DNA of 55,158 bases, taken from Thermoanaerobacterales bacterium (GTDB taxonomy: Bacteria > Actinomycetota > Acidimicrobiia > Acidimicrobiales > JACDCH01). Within the stretch, counting starts at the first letter, position 1. The number at the start of each line of letters is the position of its first letter. The stretch lies in NCBI GenBank assembly GCA_017577565.1, contig PKRH01000006.1:1-55158 (forward strand), read 5' to 3'. Shown piece after piece: positions 32,827 through 43,216 of this stretch. A program made the translations under genes and the position numbers. Below the pieces are notes generated by a model. The model made no database searches. It saw only the letters and a list, made by a program, of their open reading frames with translations, and was not told the origin of the DNA.

Positions 32827-33660
32827 ATGTCCGACCGCGTGACCGTCACCATCACCGACGGCGTCGCCGACGTGCGGCTCAACCGGCCCGACAAGCTCAA
32901 CGCCCTCGACGGCGAGATGTTCACGGCGCTGGCGGACGCCGGGGCGCGCCTGGCCGCCGACAGGTCCGTCCGCGCCGTCGTCCTCTCCGGCGAGGGCCGG
33001 GCCTTCTCGGCCGGCCTCGACTTCGCCGGCTTCCAGGCCATGGCCCGGGCGGGCGAGGGCGGCGCCGGCGGCGACGCCGCGGGGGACGACGGCATCGGCG
33101 CCATCGCCCGCACCGACGGGCGCATCACCCACCTGGGCCAGCAGGTGGCGCACTGCTGGTCGGAGGTGCCGGTGCCCGTCGTCGCCGCGATCCACGGCCA
33201 CTGCCTGGGCGGTGGGCTGCAGATCGCCATGGGCGCGGACCTGCGCATCGTCCACCCCGAGGCGAAGCTCGCCGTGCTCGAGATCCGCTGGGGGCTGACG
33301 CCCGACATGACCGGCACCGCGACGCTGCCCCGGCTCGTCGGCCTCGACGTGGCCAAGGAGCTGACCTGGACCGGCCGCACGGTCACCGGCGAGGAGGCCG
33401 TCCGCATCGGCCTCGCCACCCGGCTCAGCACCACGCCCCGGGAGGACGCCCTGGCGCTGGCGGCCGAGATCGCCGCCAAGAACCCCCACGCCATCCGGGG
33501 GGCCAAGCGGCTGCTCGACCTGTCGGGCACCCGTCCGCTGGCGGAGCAGTACGCCGACGAGCGCTCGACGATCTTCTCGCTGATCGGCACGCCCAACCAG
33601 GTCGAGGCCGTCGCCGCCTACTTCGAGAAGCGGGAGCCCACCTTCGCCGACCCCGACTGA
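32827..33660 (+). CDS. enoyl-CoA hydratase/isomerase (crotonase) family protein
   Basis: 277 aa. The crotonase oxyanion-hole segments are FSAGLDFAGF and IHGHCLGGGLQIAMG, and the acid/base region is LEIRWGLTPD with the first Glu present and Asp in place of the second. It likely hydrates or isomerises the enoyl-CoA made by the dehydrogenase upstream. A 30-residue insert (AGEGGAGGDAAGDD) after the first block is slightly unusual. SD AGGAGG lies 6 nt before ATG 32827. Confidence 0.9.
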   Translation: MSDRVTVTITDGVADVRLNRPDKLNALDGEMFTALADAGARLAADRSVRAVVLSGEGRAFSAGLDFAGFQAMARAGEGGAGGDAAGDDGIGAIARTDGRITHLGQQVAHCWSEVPVPVVAAIHGHCLGGGLQIAMGADLRIVHPEAKLAVLEIRWGLTPDMTGTATLPRLVGLDVAKELTWTGRTVTGEEAVRIGLATRLSTTPREDALALAAEIAAKNPHAIRGAKRLLDLSGTRPLAEQYADERSTIFSLIGTPNQVEAVAAYFEKREPTFADPD

Positions 33661-33691
33661 GCGGCCGCCGGCGGGGCGCCGTCACGGCCGC
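33661..33691. terminator. hairpin between convergent crotonase and methyltransferase genes
   Basis: Outer stem GCGGCCG/CGGCCGC (7 bp) enclosing a smaller GGCG-GGG-CGCC hairpin. It overlaps the last codons of the methyltransferase. Confidence 0.35.
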
Positions 33692-34434
33692 TCGAGGACG
33701 ACGACGGGGTGGCGGTAGGGCCGCCGCCGGGGCCGGTCCGGCCCGGGCAGGGCCCGGAGCCGGGCGACGGCGGGCTCGACCAGCTCTCGCCACCGCTCGT
33801 CGGGCAGGTCCCACAGGTGGGAGAACAGCCGCTGCTCGATGGCGTCGGCCAGCCCGTTCGGCGTCACGTCGAGCGCCACCGTGACGGCGCCCTCGTGGAG
33901 GGCGCGGAACCCCAGCTCGACGCCGATCGGGCCGGCCGCCGCGGCCCGCTCCCGGTGACCGGGCCGGAGGACGTCGACGAGGGCGTCGAAGCTCGGCGCC
34001 AGGTCGTCGTCGACGGGCAGGGGGAGCCCGGCCACCGACACGACCCGGCCGCCGGGCCGCAGGGCGCGCCACGCCTCCGCCAGGCAGGCGCGAGCGTCGC
34101 CGACGTGGTGGAGCACCCACACGTACGTCACCGCGTCCAGCACGCCGTCGGGGACCGGCAGCGCGACCGCGTCCGCCACCACCACCCGCCCGGGCAGGCG
34201 CGCCGCGGCGCGGGCGAGCATCTCGACGGAGAGGTCGCAGGCCACGAGGGACACGTCGGGTCGTGCCAGGCCGGCGGTGACGATGCCGGTCCCGGCGCCG
34301 ACGTCGAGCAGCCGCCCCGGCGGCAGCCAGGGCCGGACGGCGTCGGCCAGCGCGACCGCCCGTGCGGCCCCGCCCCGGACGTCCTCGTAGCGGTCGGCGA
34401 TGCGCGCGTACGAGGTCGAGACGTGCTCCTCCAC
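33682..34434 (-). CDS. class I SAM-dependent methyltransferase
   Basis: 250 aa. The SAM motif I is LLDVGAGTGIVTAGLA, motif II/post-I shows LVACDLSVEMLARA, and the fold continues with VLDAVTYVWVLHHV, the usual Methyltransf_11 pattern. Substrate unknown; no partner gene points to one. GTG 34434 is the likely start, with TGCGACGAT 6 nt upstream as a possible extended -10. It is divergent from the DoxX gene across 150 bp (34435-34584), where I see no other feature. Confidence 0.85.
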   Translation of the reverse strand: MEEHVSTSYARIADRYEDVRGGAARAVALADAVRPWLPPGRLLDVGAGTGIVTAGLARPDVSLVACDLSVEMLARAAARLPGRVVVADAVALPVPDGVLDAVTYVWVLHHVGDARACLAEAWRALRPGGRVVSVAGLPLPVDDDLAPSFDALVDVLRPGHRERAAAAGPIGVELGFRALHEGAVTVALDVTPNGLADAIEQRLFSHLWDLPDERWRELVEPAVARLRALPGPDRPRRRPYRHPVVVLERP

Positions 34435-34584
34435 CGAGCCATCGTCGCAGGCGGGGCCCGCGATGTCACCCGGCGCGGCGGGCCGGCGACCGGCCGCGAT
34501 CCCTGACGTCGCGCCGTCCTGCGTCGTCGAGGGGACGAGCGGCCGCCGCCCCGGCGGCCCCGAGCACCCGAGGAGACGACAGAC

Positions 34585-34932
34585 GTGGGAACGCTCCGGA
34601 TCGGACTGTGCCTCCTCACCGCGGCGGCGGTGGGGTTCGTGGCCGTCGCCGACCTCGTCCGGGCGCGCTTCGTGCTCGCCAACGCGGCCGCGGTGGGCGT
34701 CCCCGAGCGGTGGCTCGTGCCGCTCGGCGTGACCAAGGGCCTCGGCGCGGTCGGCGTCCTCGCCGGCCTGGCCGGCGCCACCACCCTCGGCGCCCTCGCC
34801 GCGGGCGGGCTCGTCGCCTTCTTCGTCGGCGCGGTGGCCACCCACCTGCGGGCCCGCGACCTGGCCCTGCAGTTCCCGCTGGCCTACCTGGCGCTCTCCG
34901 CGGCGACGCTCGCCGCCCTCGCCACCGCGTGA
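34585..34932 (+). CDS. DoxX-like small membrane protein
   Basis: 115 aa from GTG 34585 with an SD GAGGAGA about 9 nt upstream. Four transmembrane helices fill nearly the whole protein (about 5-25, 45-65, 66-85, 95-113), and the loop LVPLGVTKGLGAVGVLAGL fits DoxX-like family members. In mycobacteria DoxX links to thiol/oxidative stress membrane complexes, but no such partner is here. Ends 6 bp from the convergent gamma-glutamyltransferase. Confidence 0.75.
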   Translation: MGTLRIGLCLLTAAAVGFVAVADLVRARFVLANAAAVGVPERWLVPLGVTKGLGAVGVLAGLAGATTLGALAAGGLVAFFVGAVATHLRARDLALQFPLAYLALSAATLAALATA

Positions 34933-34938
34933 CCGCGC

Positions 34939-36555
34939 TCAGTACCCGATCGCGGCGCCGTCCAGGGCCCGGGGGTCGGCCGCGCCGGCCAGCACCTCGC
35001 CGGCCACCTCGACCACCTGGGCGTGGCCGAAGCGGTGGTCGACCGCCTCGGGGCTGCGCTCGACGGCGTGGCCGCGCGCCGCGAGGCCCTCGTCCCACCC
35101 CTCGGGGGCGTGGGCCTCGATGGCCAGCGCGGTGGGGCCCTCGCCGGTCCACAGGTCGAAGCCGCCCATCGGCGGCCGGGGGCCGCCGCGGGTGTGGATC
35201 CAGCGGCCGGCCCGCAGGGCCCGGCCCGGCGACTGGTCGTGGCGCAGCAGCCGGGCGAGGAGCTGCAGCACGACCTGGGGCTGGACGTCGCCGCCCATGG
35301 TGCCGACCAGGCCCCGCAGGCTGCCGTCCGCCCGACGCACCAGCGCGGGCGCCAGCGTGTGGGGCGGCCGGCGTCCGGGGGCGAAGAGCGCGGGGTGGCC
35401 GTCCTCCAGGTGGAAGCCCAGCCCCCGGTTGTGGAGGACGACCCCGGTCGCCGGCTCGACGATCCGGCTGCCCCAGGCCGAGGCGTTCGACTGGATGAGC
35501 ACGACGCCGCACCGCTCGGCGTCGATCGCGCCCAGCACGGTCGTGTCGCCCGGGGCGAGGGGGAGGGGCGACGTCCCCCGGCGGTCCGGGTCGACGAGCG
35601 CCCGCCGGGCGGCGAGGCGCTCGGGGTCGAGCAGCCGCTGGCCGTCGGCCGCCTCGTGCAGGACGTCCTCGCGGTCGGCGGCGACGACCCGGGCGGCCTC
35701 GGCGAGCAGGTGCGCCCAGCGCGGGTCGTCGGGGTCGTCGGGCAGGTCGAGCTCGGCGGCGACCGCCGCGCCGGCCGCGACGAGGTAGCCCTGCGACGGC
35801 GGGGGCGGCACGTGGACGGTGTGCCCCCACGCCTCGACCTGCAGCGGCTCGACCCACTCGGCCTGCGGCGCGGCGAGGTCCTCGCGGCTGAAGAGCCCCC
35901 GCCCGAGCCGCACGAGGCCCTCGCCGAAGGCGCCGAGGTAGAACCCGGCCCGCCCCTCGGCGGCGATGGCCTGGAGGGCCCGGGCGACGCCGGGCCGGCG
36001 GACGAGCGCGCCGGGCCACAGGCGCCCGCCGGCGGCCATGGCCGGGCCCAGGTAGTCGTCGGCGCCCTTCGCCTCGAGGATCAGCGGTGCCGAGGCGGCG
36101 AGGAGCGTCGTCGCCGGGAACCCGGTGGCGGCGTAGGTGATGGCCGCCTCGAGGACCTGGGGCAGCGGCAGGCGGCCGTAGCGCCGGTGCAGCTCGATCC
36201 AACCGTCGACGCAGCCGGGCACGGTCACCGCCCGGATGTCGCCGAACGGCGGCAGCCGCTCGAGGCCCTCCAGCCGGGCGGTCAGGGCGTCGGCCCCCGA
36301 CCCGGCCCGCCCCGCGGCGCACAGGGCGGCCACCGGCTCGCCGGGGCGGTGGACGAGGGCGAAGAGGTCGCCGCCCAGGCCACACTGGTGCTGCAGCGTG
36401 ACCGCGAGGACGGCGGCCGCGGCGACCGCCGCGTCGGCGGCCGTGCCCCCGGCCCGCAGCGCCGCCACCCCGGCCGACGACGCCAGGTGGTCGGCGGACG
36501 CGACCAGGCCCGACGGCGCGCGCACCGTGCCTGCCCCTGCCTCGCCCACGGTCAT
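34939..36555 (-). CDS. ggt: gamma-glutamyltransferase family protein
   Basis: 538 aa Ntn-hydrolase. The proenzyme should self-cleave at the DTTVLGAID segment, making T338 or T339 the nucleophile of the small subunit. QSNASAWGS, VLHNRGLGF and GTMGGDVQPQ follow, matching the GGT binding pocket. It has no signal peptide, whereas classical GGTs are exported, so a cytosolic role (for example hydrolysing gamma-glutamyl-amines or another amide) is likely. TACGCT lies 8 nt before ATG 36555 without an SD. It follows the RpiR gene by 44 bp on the same strand but appears to have its own promoter. Confidence 0.88.
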   Translation of the reverse strand: MTVGEAGAGTVRAPSGLVASADHLASSAGVAALRAGGTAADAAVAAAAVLAVTLQHQCGLGGDLFALVHRPGEPVAALCAAGRAGSGADALTARLEGLERLPPFGDIRAVTVPGCVDGWIELHRRYGRLPLPQVLEAAITYAATGFPATTLLAASAPLILEAKGADDYLGPAMAAGGRLWPGALVRRPGVARALQAIAAEGRAGFYLGAFGEGLVRLGRGLFSREDLAAPQAEWVEPLQVEAWGHTVHVPPPPSQGYLVAAGAAVAAELDLPDDPDDPRWAHLLAEAARVVAADREDVLHEAADGQRLLDPERLAARRALVDPDRRGTSPLPLAPGDTTVLGAIDAERCGVVLIQSNASAWGSRIVEPATGVVLHNRGLGFHLEDGHPALFAPGRRPPHTLAPALVRRADGSLRGLVGTMGGDVQPQVVLQLLARLLRHDQSPGRALRAGRWIHTRGGPRPPMGGFDLWTGEGPTALAIEAHAPEGWDEGLAARGHAVERSPEAVDHRFGHAQVVEVAGEVLAGAADPRALDGAAIGY

Positions 36556-36563
36556 GGCCGGCG

Positions 36564-36569
36564 AGCGTA
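36564..36569 (-). promoter_or_regulatory. -10 element of leaderless promoter for ggt
   Basis: TACGCT on the minus strand, 8 nt before ATG 36555. Confidence 0.5.
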
Positions 36570-36599
36570 GGCCACGGCCGGCGGCGTCGGGGGTCGCCG

Positions 36600-37451
36600 T
36601 CACCCGTCCACCAGCGCCCCCGTGGCCTGCCAGGCGGCCTCGACCGCGTCCAGCCGGTCGGTGGCGCTGCGTCGCAGCCGCCGGGCCGTCCCGGTGACGA
36701 GGACGTTGCACAGCGCCAGCGTGCCGACGTGGCTGTCGAAGACGCCCGCGCTCTCGGCCGACACGACGAAGGTCACCTGGGCCCGCTCGGCCAGCGGCGA
36801 CAGGAGGCTGTCGGTGACGGCGACGACCGCCACGCCGGCGTCGGCCGCCCGGGCCGCGTGCTCGACGACCCAGCGCTCGTAGCGGCGCATGTCGATGGCG
36901 ACCAGCGCGGCGCCGGCGCCGCAGGTGGCCAGTCGCCGGGCCACGGCGACGTCCGATCCGCGGAGCTGCTCGACGCCGTCGCGCAGCAGCGCCAGCCCGC
37001 TCGCCAGCATGGCGCCCACGCCGGCCTCGGCCTCGCCCGCCATGACCAGGACCCGGGGCCGGGTGGCCAGCAGGTCGACCGCGGCCTCGAACGACGCGGT
37101 GTCGACGGCCGCCAGCGTCCGCTGCACGTTGTCGACCTCGACCTGCAGCGAGGCGGCGACGACGTCGGGGCCGGTGTCGGCCCGGATGCGCTCGACCGCC
37201 GGGCGGAGCTGCTGGCCGATGGCCCGCTGGACCGCCGCCTGCAGGCTGCTGAACCCCGGGAAGCCGAGCCGGGTGGCGAACCGCACGACCGACGCGCCCG
37301 ACGTGCCGGCCAGCTCGGCGACCCGGGCGACCGTGCCGAAGGCGACGGCCTCGGGGGAGCGGAGCACGACCTCGGCGACCCGGCGCTCGGCCGGCGGGAG
37401 GTGGTTCCGCTGGCGCTCGACGAGCTCCTCGACGCTCGCCTCCTCGGACAT
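36600..37451 (-). CDS. MurR/RpiR-family transcriptional regulator
   Basis: 283 aa. The N-terminal winged helix (RNHLPPAERRVAEVVL, then FGTVARVAELAGTSGASVVRF) is followed by a SIS domain at about 110-255 (VLVMAGEAEAGVGAML), which normally senses a phosphosugar. Here it is divergent from an aldehyde dehydrogenase/aminotransferase pair and next to ggt, which suggests a nitrogen or amine ligand rather than a sugar phosphate (inference). ATG 37451 lies 7 nt after TATCAT and lacks an SD. Confidence 0.9.
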   Translation of the reverse strand: MSEEASVEELVERQRNHLPPAERRVAEVVLRSPEAVAFGTVARVAELAGTSGASVVRFATRLGFPGFSSLQAAVQRAIGQQLRPAVERIRADTGPDVVAASLQVEVDNVQRTLAAVDTASFEAAVDLLATRPRVLVMAGEAEAGVGAMLASGLALLRDGVEQLRGSDVAVARRLATCGAGAALVAIDMRRYERWVVEHAARAADAGVAVVAVTDSLLSPLAERAQVTFVVSAESAGVFDSHVGTLALCNVLVTGTARRLRRSATDRLDAVEAAWQATGALVDG

Positions 37452-37458
37452 GGACGAG

Positions 37459-37488
37459 ATGATACGTTCGGCCCGTCAGGTGAAACGT
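37459..37488. promoter_or_regulatory. overlapping divergent promoters and candidate RpiR-binding repeats
   Basis: Minus-strand -10 TATCAT occupies 37459-37464, 7 nt before the RpiR ATG. Plus-strand extended -10 TGATACGTT occupies 37460-37468. Two GAWACGT copies, GATACGT (37461-37467) and GAAACGT (37482-37488), lie 21 bp apart, two helical turns. The two -10 elements overlap, so RNA polymerase can serve only one direction at a time. Confidence 0.5.
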
Positions 37489-37540
37489 CTGTTCCGGACC
37501 CGGAGGGTGGCCCGGGCCGGCACCGAGCGAGGACGGTGGC

Positions 37541-39028
37541 ATGACGACGACCTTCCGCTCCGTCAACCCCGCCCGGCCCGACGACGTGGTCGGCGAGTTC
37601 CCCGCGCACACGGCGGACGACGTCGACGCCGCGGTCGTCCGCGCCGCCGAGGCGCAGCGGGCCTGGGCCCGGGTCCCCGTGCCCACCCGCGCCGAGGTCG
37701 TGGCCGCGGCCGGCGCCGTGCTCGCCGAGCGCAAGCAGGAGCTGGCCGACCTCGTCGCCCGCGAGGCCGGCAAGGTGCTCGTCGAGGCCGGCGGCGACGT
37801 GCAGGAGGCCATCGACATGGCGGCGTTCGTCGCCGGGCAGGGGCGGGCGGCGATGGGGGAGACCGTCCCCTCCGAGCTGGGCGACAAGCTGTGCTGGACG
37901 ACCCGCCAGCCGGTCGGCGTCGTCGGGTTGATCACGCCGTGGAACTTCCCGGTCGCCATCCCGTCCTGGAAGGTCTTCCCGGCCCTGCTGGCCGGCAACG
38001 GCATCGTCATCAAGCCCAGCGAGCACGCGCCGGCCTGCTGCGAGGCCTTCGTCGCGGCCTGCGCGGAGGCCGGGCTCCCCGAGGGCCTCGTCCAGGTCGT
38101 GCACGGGGCGGCCGAGCCGGCCGCCGCCCTCGCCGTGCACCCCGGCGTCGGCGCGGTCAGCTTCACCGGCTCGGTGGCCACCGGTCGCAAGGTGGCCGCG
38201 GCCGCCATGGAGTCGGGGCCCCGCGTCCTGTCGCTCGAGCTCGGCGGCAAGAACGCCATGGTCGTGCGGCCCGACGCCGACCTCGACCTCGCGCTGGACG
38301 GCGCCATCTTCGGGGCCTTCGGCACCTCGGGGCAGCGGTGCACCTCCACCTCCCGGCTGATCGTCCACCCGGACGTCGCCGAGGAGCTGGTCGGCCGCAT
38401 CGTCGAGCGGGCGGAGGCGTTGCGCCTGGGCGACCCCCGCGACCCGACCGTCGACGTCGGGCCGGTCATCACCGCCGCCGCGGCCGAGCGCATCGCCGGC
38501 ATGGTCGAGGCCGCCGTCGCCGAGGGCGCCACCGTCGCCACCGGCGGCAAGCCGGTCACCGTGGCGGGGTGCGAGGGCGGCGCGTTCTTCGCCCCGACGG
38601 TGCTCACCGGCGTGCGGCCCGACCACCGCATCGCCCGCGAGGAGGTGTTCGGCCCCGTGCTCGCGGTCATGGAGGTGGCCGACCTCGACGAGGCCATCGA
38701 CGTGGTCAACGGCGTCGAGTACGGGCTGTCGGCCGCCGTCTACACCCGGGACATCTCCACCGCGCTCCGGGCGGTCGAGCGCATCGACACCGGGATCGTC
38801 TACGTCAACGCCCCGACGATCGGCGCCGAGATCCCGCTGCCGTTCGGCGGCACCAAGCACACCGGCAACGGCTTCCGCGAGGCCGGCACCCGGGGCATCG
38901 AGCAGTTCAGCCAGATCAAGACCGTCTACGTGGACTACTCGGGCCGCCTCCAGAAGGCCCAGATCGACACCCACCCCATCGACACCGGCGCCGGCGCCGC
39001 CCCCGGCCCGCGCGAGGAGGACGCATGA
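37541..39028 (+). CDS. NAD(P)-dependent aldehyde dehydrogenase (succinate-semialdehyde or 2-oxoglutarate-semialdehyde type)
   Basis: 495 aa ALDH superfamily. Catalytic base E233 (LELGGKN), nucleophile C267 (GTSGQRCTSTSR), and the PWNFPVAIPSWK cofactor block are all present. Paired with a class III omega-aminotransferase, the natural reaction is oxidation of succinate semialdehyde to succinate. The GQRCTSTSR context is also found in alpha-ketoglutaric-semialdehyde and aminoadipic-semialdehyde dehydrogenases, so the exact aldehyde is open. Its stop overlaps the aminotransferase ATG (ATGA). Confidence 0.9.
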   Translation: MTTTFRSVNPARPDDVVGEFPAHTADDVDAAVVRAAEAQRAWARVPVPTRAEVVAAAGAVLAERKQELADLVAREAGKVLVEAGGDVQEAIDMAAFVAGQGRAAMGETVPSELGDKLCWTTRQPVGVVGLITPWNFPVAIPSWKVFPALLAGNGIVIKPSEHAPACCEAFVAACAEAGLPEGLVQVVHGAAEPAAALAVHPGVGAVSFTGSVATGRKVAAAAMESGPRVLSLELGGKNAMVVRPDADLDLALDGAIFGAFGTSGQRCTSTSRLIVHPDVAEELVGRIVERAEALRLGDPRDPTVDVGPVITAAAAERIAGMVEAAVAEGATVATGGKPVTVAGCEGGAFFAPTVLTGVRPDHRIAREEVFGPVLAVMEVADLDEAIDVVNGVEYGLSAAVYTRDISTALRAVERIDTGIVYVNAPTIGAEIPLPFGGTKHTGNGFREAGTRGIEQFSQIKTVYVDYSGRLQKAQIDTHPIDTGAGAAPGPREEDA

Positions 39029-40323
39029 CGACGCTCACCGACGCCCCCGGGGCCGCACCGGCCGGCCCGGCGACGGCCGCCTGGCTGGCGCGGGACCGCG
39101 CCGCGCTGGCCGGGGTCCTGCCCCGCTACTACGACGTCGTCGCCGAGCGGGGCGAGGGCTGCTGGATCGTCGACGTCGACGGCCGGCGCTACCTCGACCT
39201 CGGGGCCGGCATCGCCGTGAACACGACCGGCCACGGCCACCCCCGGGTCGTGGAGGCCATCGTCGACCAGGCCCGCACCCTGGTGCACACCTCGGTCGTC
39301 GTGCACCACACCCGCAACGTCGAGCTGGCCGAGCGGATCGGCGCCCTGTGCCCGTTCCTCGACGAGCCCCAGGTGTTCTTCTGCAACTCGGGGGCCGAGG
39401 CCGTCGACGGCGCGCTGAAGCTGGCCCGGCGGGTGACCGGGCGGCCGGGCGTCGTCGCGTTCCGCCGCGCCTTCCACGGCCGCACGCTGGCCGCCACGTC
39501 GCTCACCACCGCGAAGGGCCACTACCGGGCCGGCTACGACCCGCTCCTGCCCTCGGTCCACCACGCCCCCTACTGCATCCCCCACGAGCACCCGACGCCC
39601 GAGGCCGCCGTCGAGGCCGCCCTCGCCGCGCTGGACGACCTGTTCGCGCTGCAGGCACCGCCGTCCGGCATCGGGGCGGTGATCGTGGAGCCCGTGCTGG
39701 GCGAGGGCGGCTACGTCCCCCCGCCGACCGACTGGCTGGCCGGCCTGCGGGCCCGCTGCGACGAGCACGGCATCCTCCTCGTCTTCGACGAGGTGCAGTG
39801 CGGCGTCGGGCGGACCGGCCGCCCGTTCGCGGCCGAGACCTACGGCGTCCGCCCCGACGTGCTGCTCTTCGCCAAGGGCATCGCCTCGGGCCTGCCGCTG
39901 GGCGGCATCGTCGCGCCCCGGTCGCTGATGGACCGCTGGCCGGAGGGCGCCCACGGGTCGACCTTCGGGGGCAACCCGGTCGCCTGCGCGGCGGCCCTCG
40001 CCACCCTCGACGTCCTGGAGGAGACCGACGGCTACCGCCGGGTCGCCGAGCTGGGCGAGCGGGTGCTCGAGCGGCTGCGGCGCGACCTGGGGCGCCACCC
40101 GGCCGTGCGCGACGTGCGGGGCCTCGGGCTCATGATCGGCGTCGAGCTGGCCGATGCCGAGGTGACCCGGCGGGTGTGCGCCACCTGCCTCGAGGACGGC
40201 GTCATCGTGCTGTCGTGCGGGCCCGCGGGGAACGTCCTGCGCCTGGCCCCGCCGCTCACGATCACCGACGACGAGATCGAGCACGGCCTCGACGTGCTCA
40301 CCGCCGCGATCGCGGCCGCCTAG
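39025..40323 (+). CDS. gabT: class III aminotransferase, probably 4-aminobutyrate aminotransferase
   Basis: 432 aa PLP fold-type I enzyme. PLP lysine K284 (LFAKGIASGLPLGG), Asp D255 (LLVFDEVQCGVGR) and the phosphate block NSGAEAVDGALKLAR (121-135) are intact. Members transfer the omega-amino group of GABA, ornithine, putrescine or related compounds to 2-oxoglutarate. Coupling to an aldehyde dehydrogenase points to GABA. The N-terminal 20 residues are low-complexity Ala/Pro/Gly. GabT is the best guess; other omega-amino acids remain possible. Confidence 0.82.
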   Translation: MTTLTDAPGAAPAGPATAAWLARDRAALAGVLPRYYDVVAERGEGCWIVDVDGRRYLDLGAGIAVNTTGHGHPRVVEAIVDQARTLVHTSVVVHHTRNVELAERIGALCPFLDEPQVFFCNSGAEAVDGALKLARRVTGRPGVVAFRRAFHGRTLAATSLTTAKGHYRAGYDPLLPSVHHAPYCIPHEHPTPEAAVEAALAALDDLFALQAPPSGIGAVIVEPVLGEGGYVPPPTDWLAGLRARCDEHGILLVFDEVQCGVGRTGRPFAAETYGVRPDVLLFAKGIASGLPLGGIVAPRSLMDRWPEGAHGSTFGGNPVACAAALATLDVLEETDGYRRVAELGERVLERLRRDLGRHPAVRDVRGLGLMIGVELADAEVTRRVCATCLEDGVIVLSCGPAGNVLRLAPPLTITDDEIEHGLDVLTAAIAAA

Positions 40324-40336
40324 GGTCGGCCGGTCG

Positions 40337-40358
40337 GGCCGGGCCTCGGGCTCCGGCC
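40337..40358. terminator. hairpin between convergent aminotransferase and E1 genes
   Basis: Stem GGCCGG/CCGGCC continued by GCC/GGC with a single bulged T and a TCG loop; 9 bp in total, in the 42-bp convergent gap. Confidence 0.5.
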
Positions 40359-40365
40359 GCGCGGG

Positions 40366-42386
<2,021 letters not shown>

Positions 42387-42390
<4 letters not shown>

Positions 42391-43154
42391 GGCTCGACCC
42401 ACTGGCCGCGCTCGACCAGCACCGACTTCAGCACGTCCGTCCGGTCGGTCATGATCCCGTCGACGCCCATGTCGAGCAGGCGGTGCATCTCGTCGGGGTC
42501 GTCGATCGTCCACACGTGGACCTGCAGCCCCCGCTGGTGGGCGGCGGCGAGGAAGCGGTCGGTCACGAGCGGCACCGGTCCCCGCTTCGTCGGCACCTGC
42601 ACGCACGCGGCGCTGAAGCTCCCGGCCGGCAGGCCCCGGGACGCCGCGACCAGCCGGGCGACCTGGCGGGGGCCCATCGACGTGCAGATGCGGGGGCCGA
42701 GGCGGGCCCGGATGCGGGCCAGACGGCGGTCGGAGAACGAGCCGATGCACACCCGGTCGACGGTGCCGGTGCGCTCGATCAGCTCGACCAGCGGGTCGAC
42801 CGCGGCGTCGTGCTTGGGGTCGATGTTGACCCGCACGTCGGGCCAGGCGGTGAGCAGGTCCTCGAGCAGGGGGATCTCGTCGCGCCCCCGCACCCGGGCG
42901 GCGCGCACCTCGGCCCAGGGCAGATCGCCGATGAGCCCCGTCCGGTCGGTCAGCCGGTCGAGGCGGTCGTCGTGGAACGCGACGAGGACGCCGTCCGCGG
43001 TGGCGTGGGCGTCGGTCTCCAGGTACCGGTAGCCCTGCCGCACCGCCGCCTCGAAGGCGGCCATCGTGTTCTCCCCCGGACCGTCGGGGGAGTGCGCGCC
43101 CTGGTGGGCGAAGGCGAGCGGGCCGGGCCAGTCGAGGAACGGGTACGACGACAC
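42387..43154 (-). CDS. glycerophosphodiester phosphodiesterase family protein
   Basis: 255 aa TIM-barrel. The GDPD catalytic signature is FAHQGAHSPDGPGENT (the usual HRG reads HQG), with YLETDAHATADGVLVAFHDD and NIDPKHD supplying acid and metal residues, and WTIDDPDEMHRLLDMGVDGIMTD at the C-terminus. It hydrolyses glycerophosphodiesters to glycerol 3-phosphate plus alcohol. No signal peptide, so probably cytosolic. GTG 43154 follows TACGGT by 7 nt with no SD. Confidence 0.88.
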
Positions 43155-43161
43155 GCCGGGG

Positions 43162-43167
43162 ACCGTA
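43162..43167 (-). promoter_or_regulatory. -10 element of leaderless promoter for the GDPD/E1 operon
   Basis: TACGGT on the minus strand, 7 nt before GTG 43154. Confidence 0.5.
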
Positions 43168-43216
43168 GTGCCCGCCGCGGTCGGTGGGGCGACCCGGCGG
43201 CCGTGCGGCGCCGGGT

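Noticed and set aside
36773..38974. 733-codon minus-strand frame opposite the aldehyde dehydrogenase
   Set aside because: Shadow frame; the plus strand encodes intact ALDH catalytic residues.
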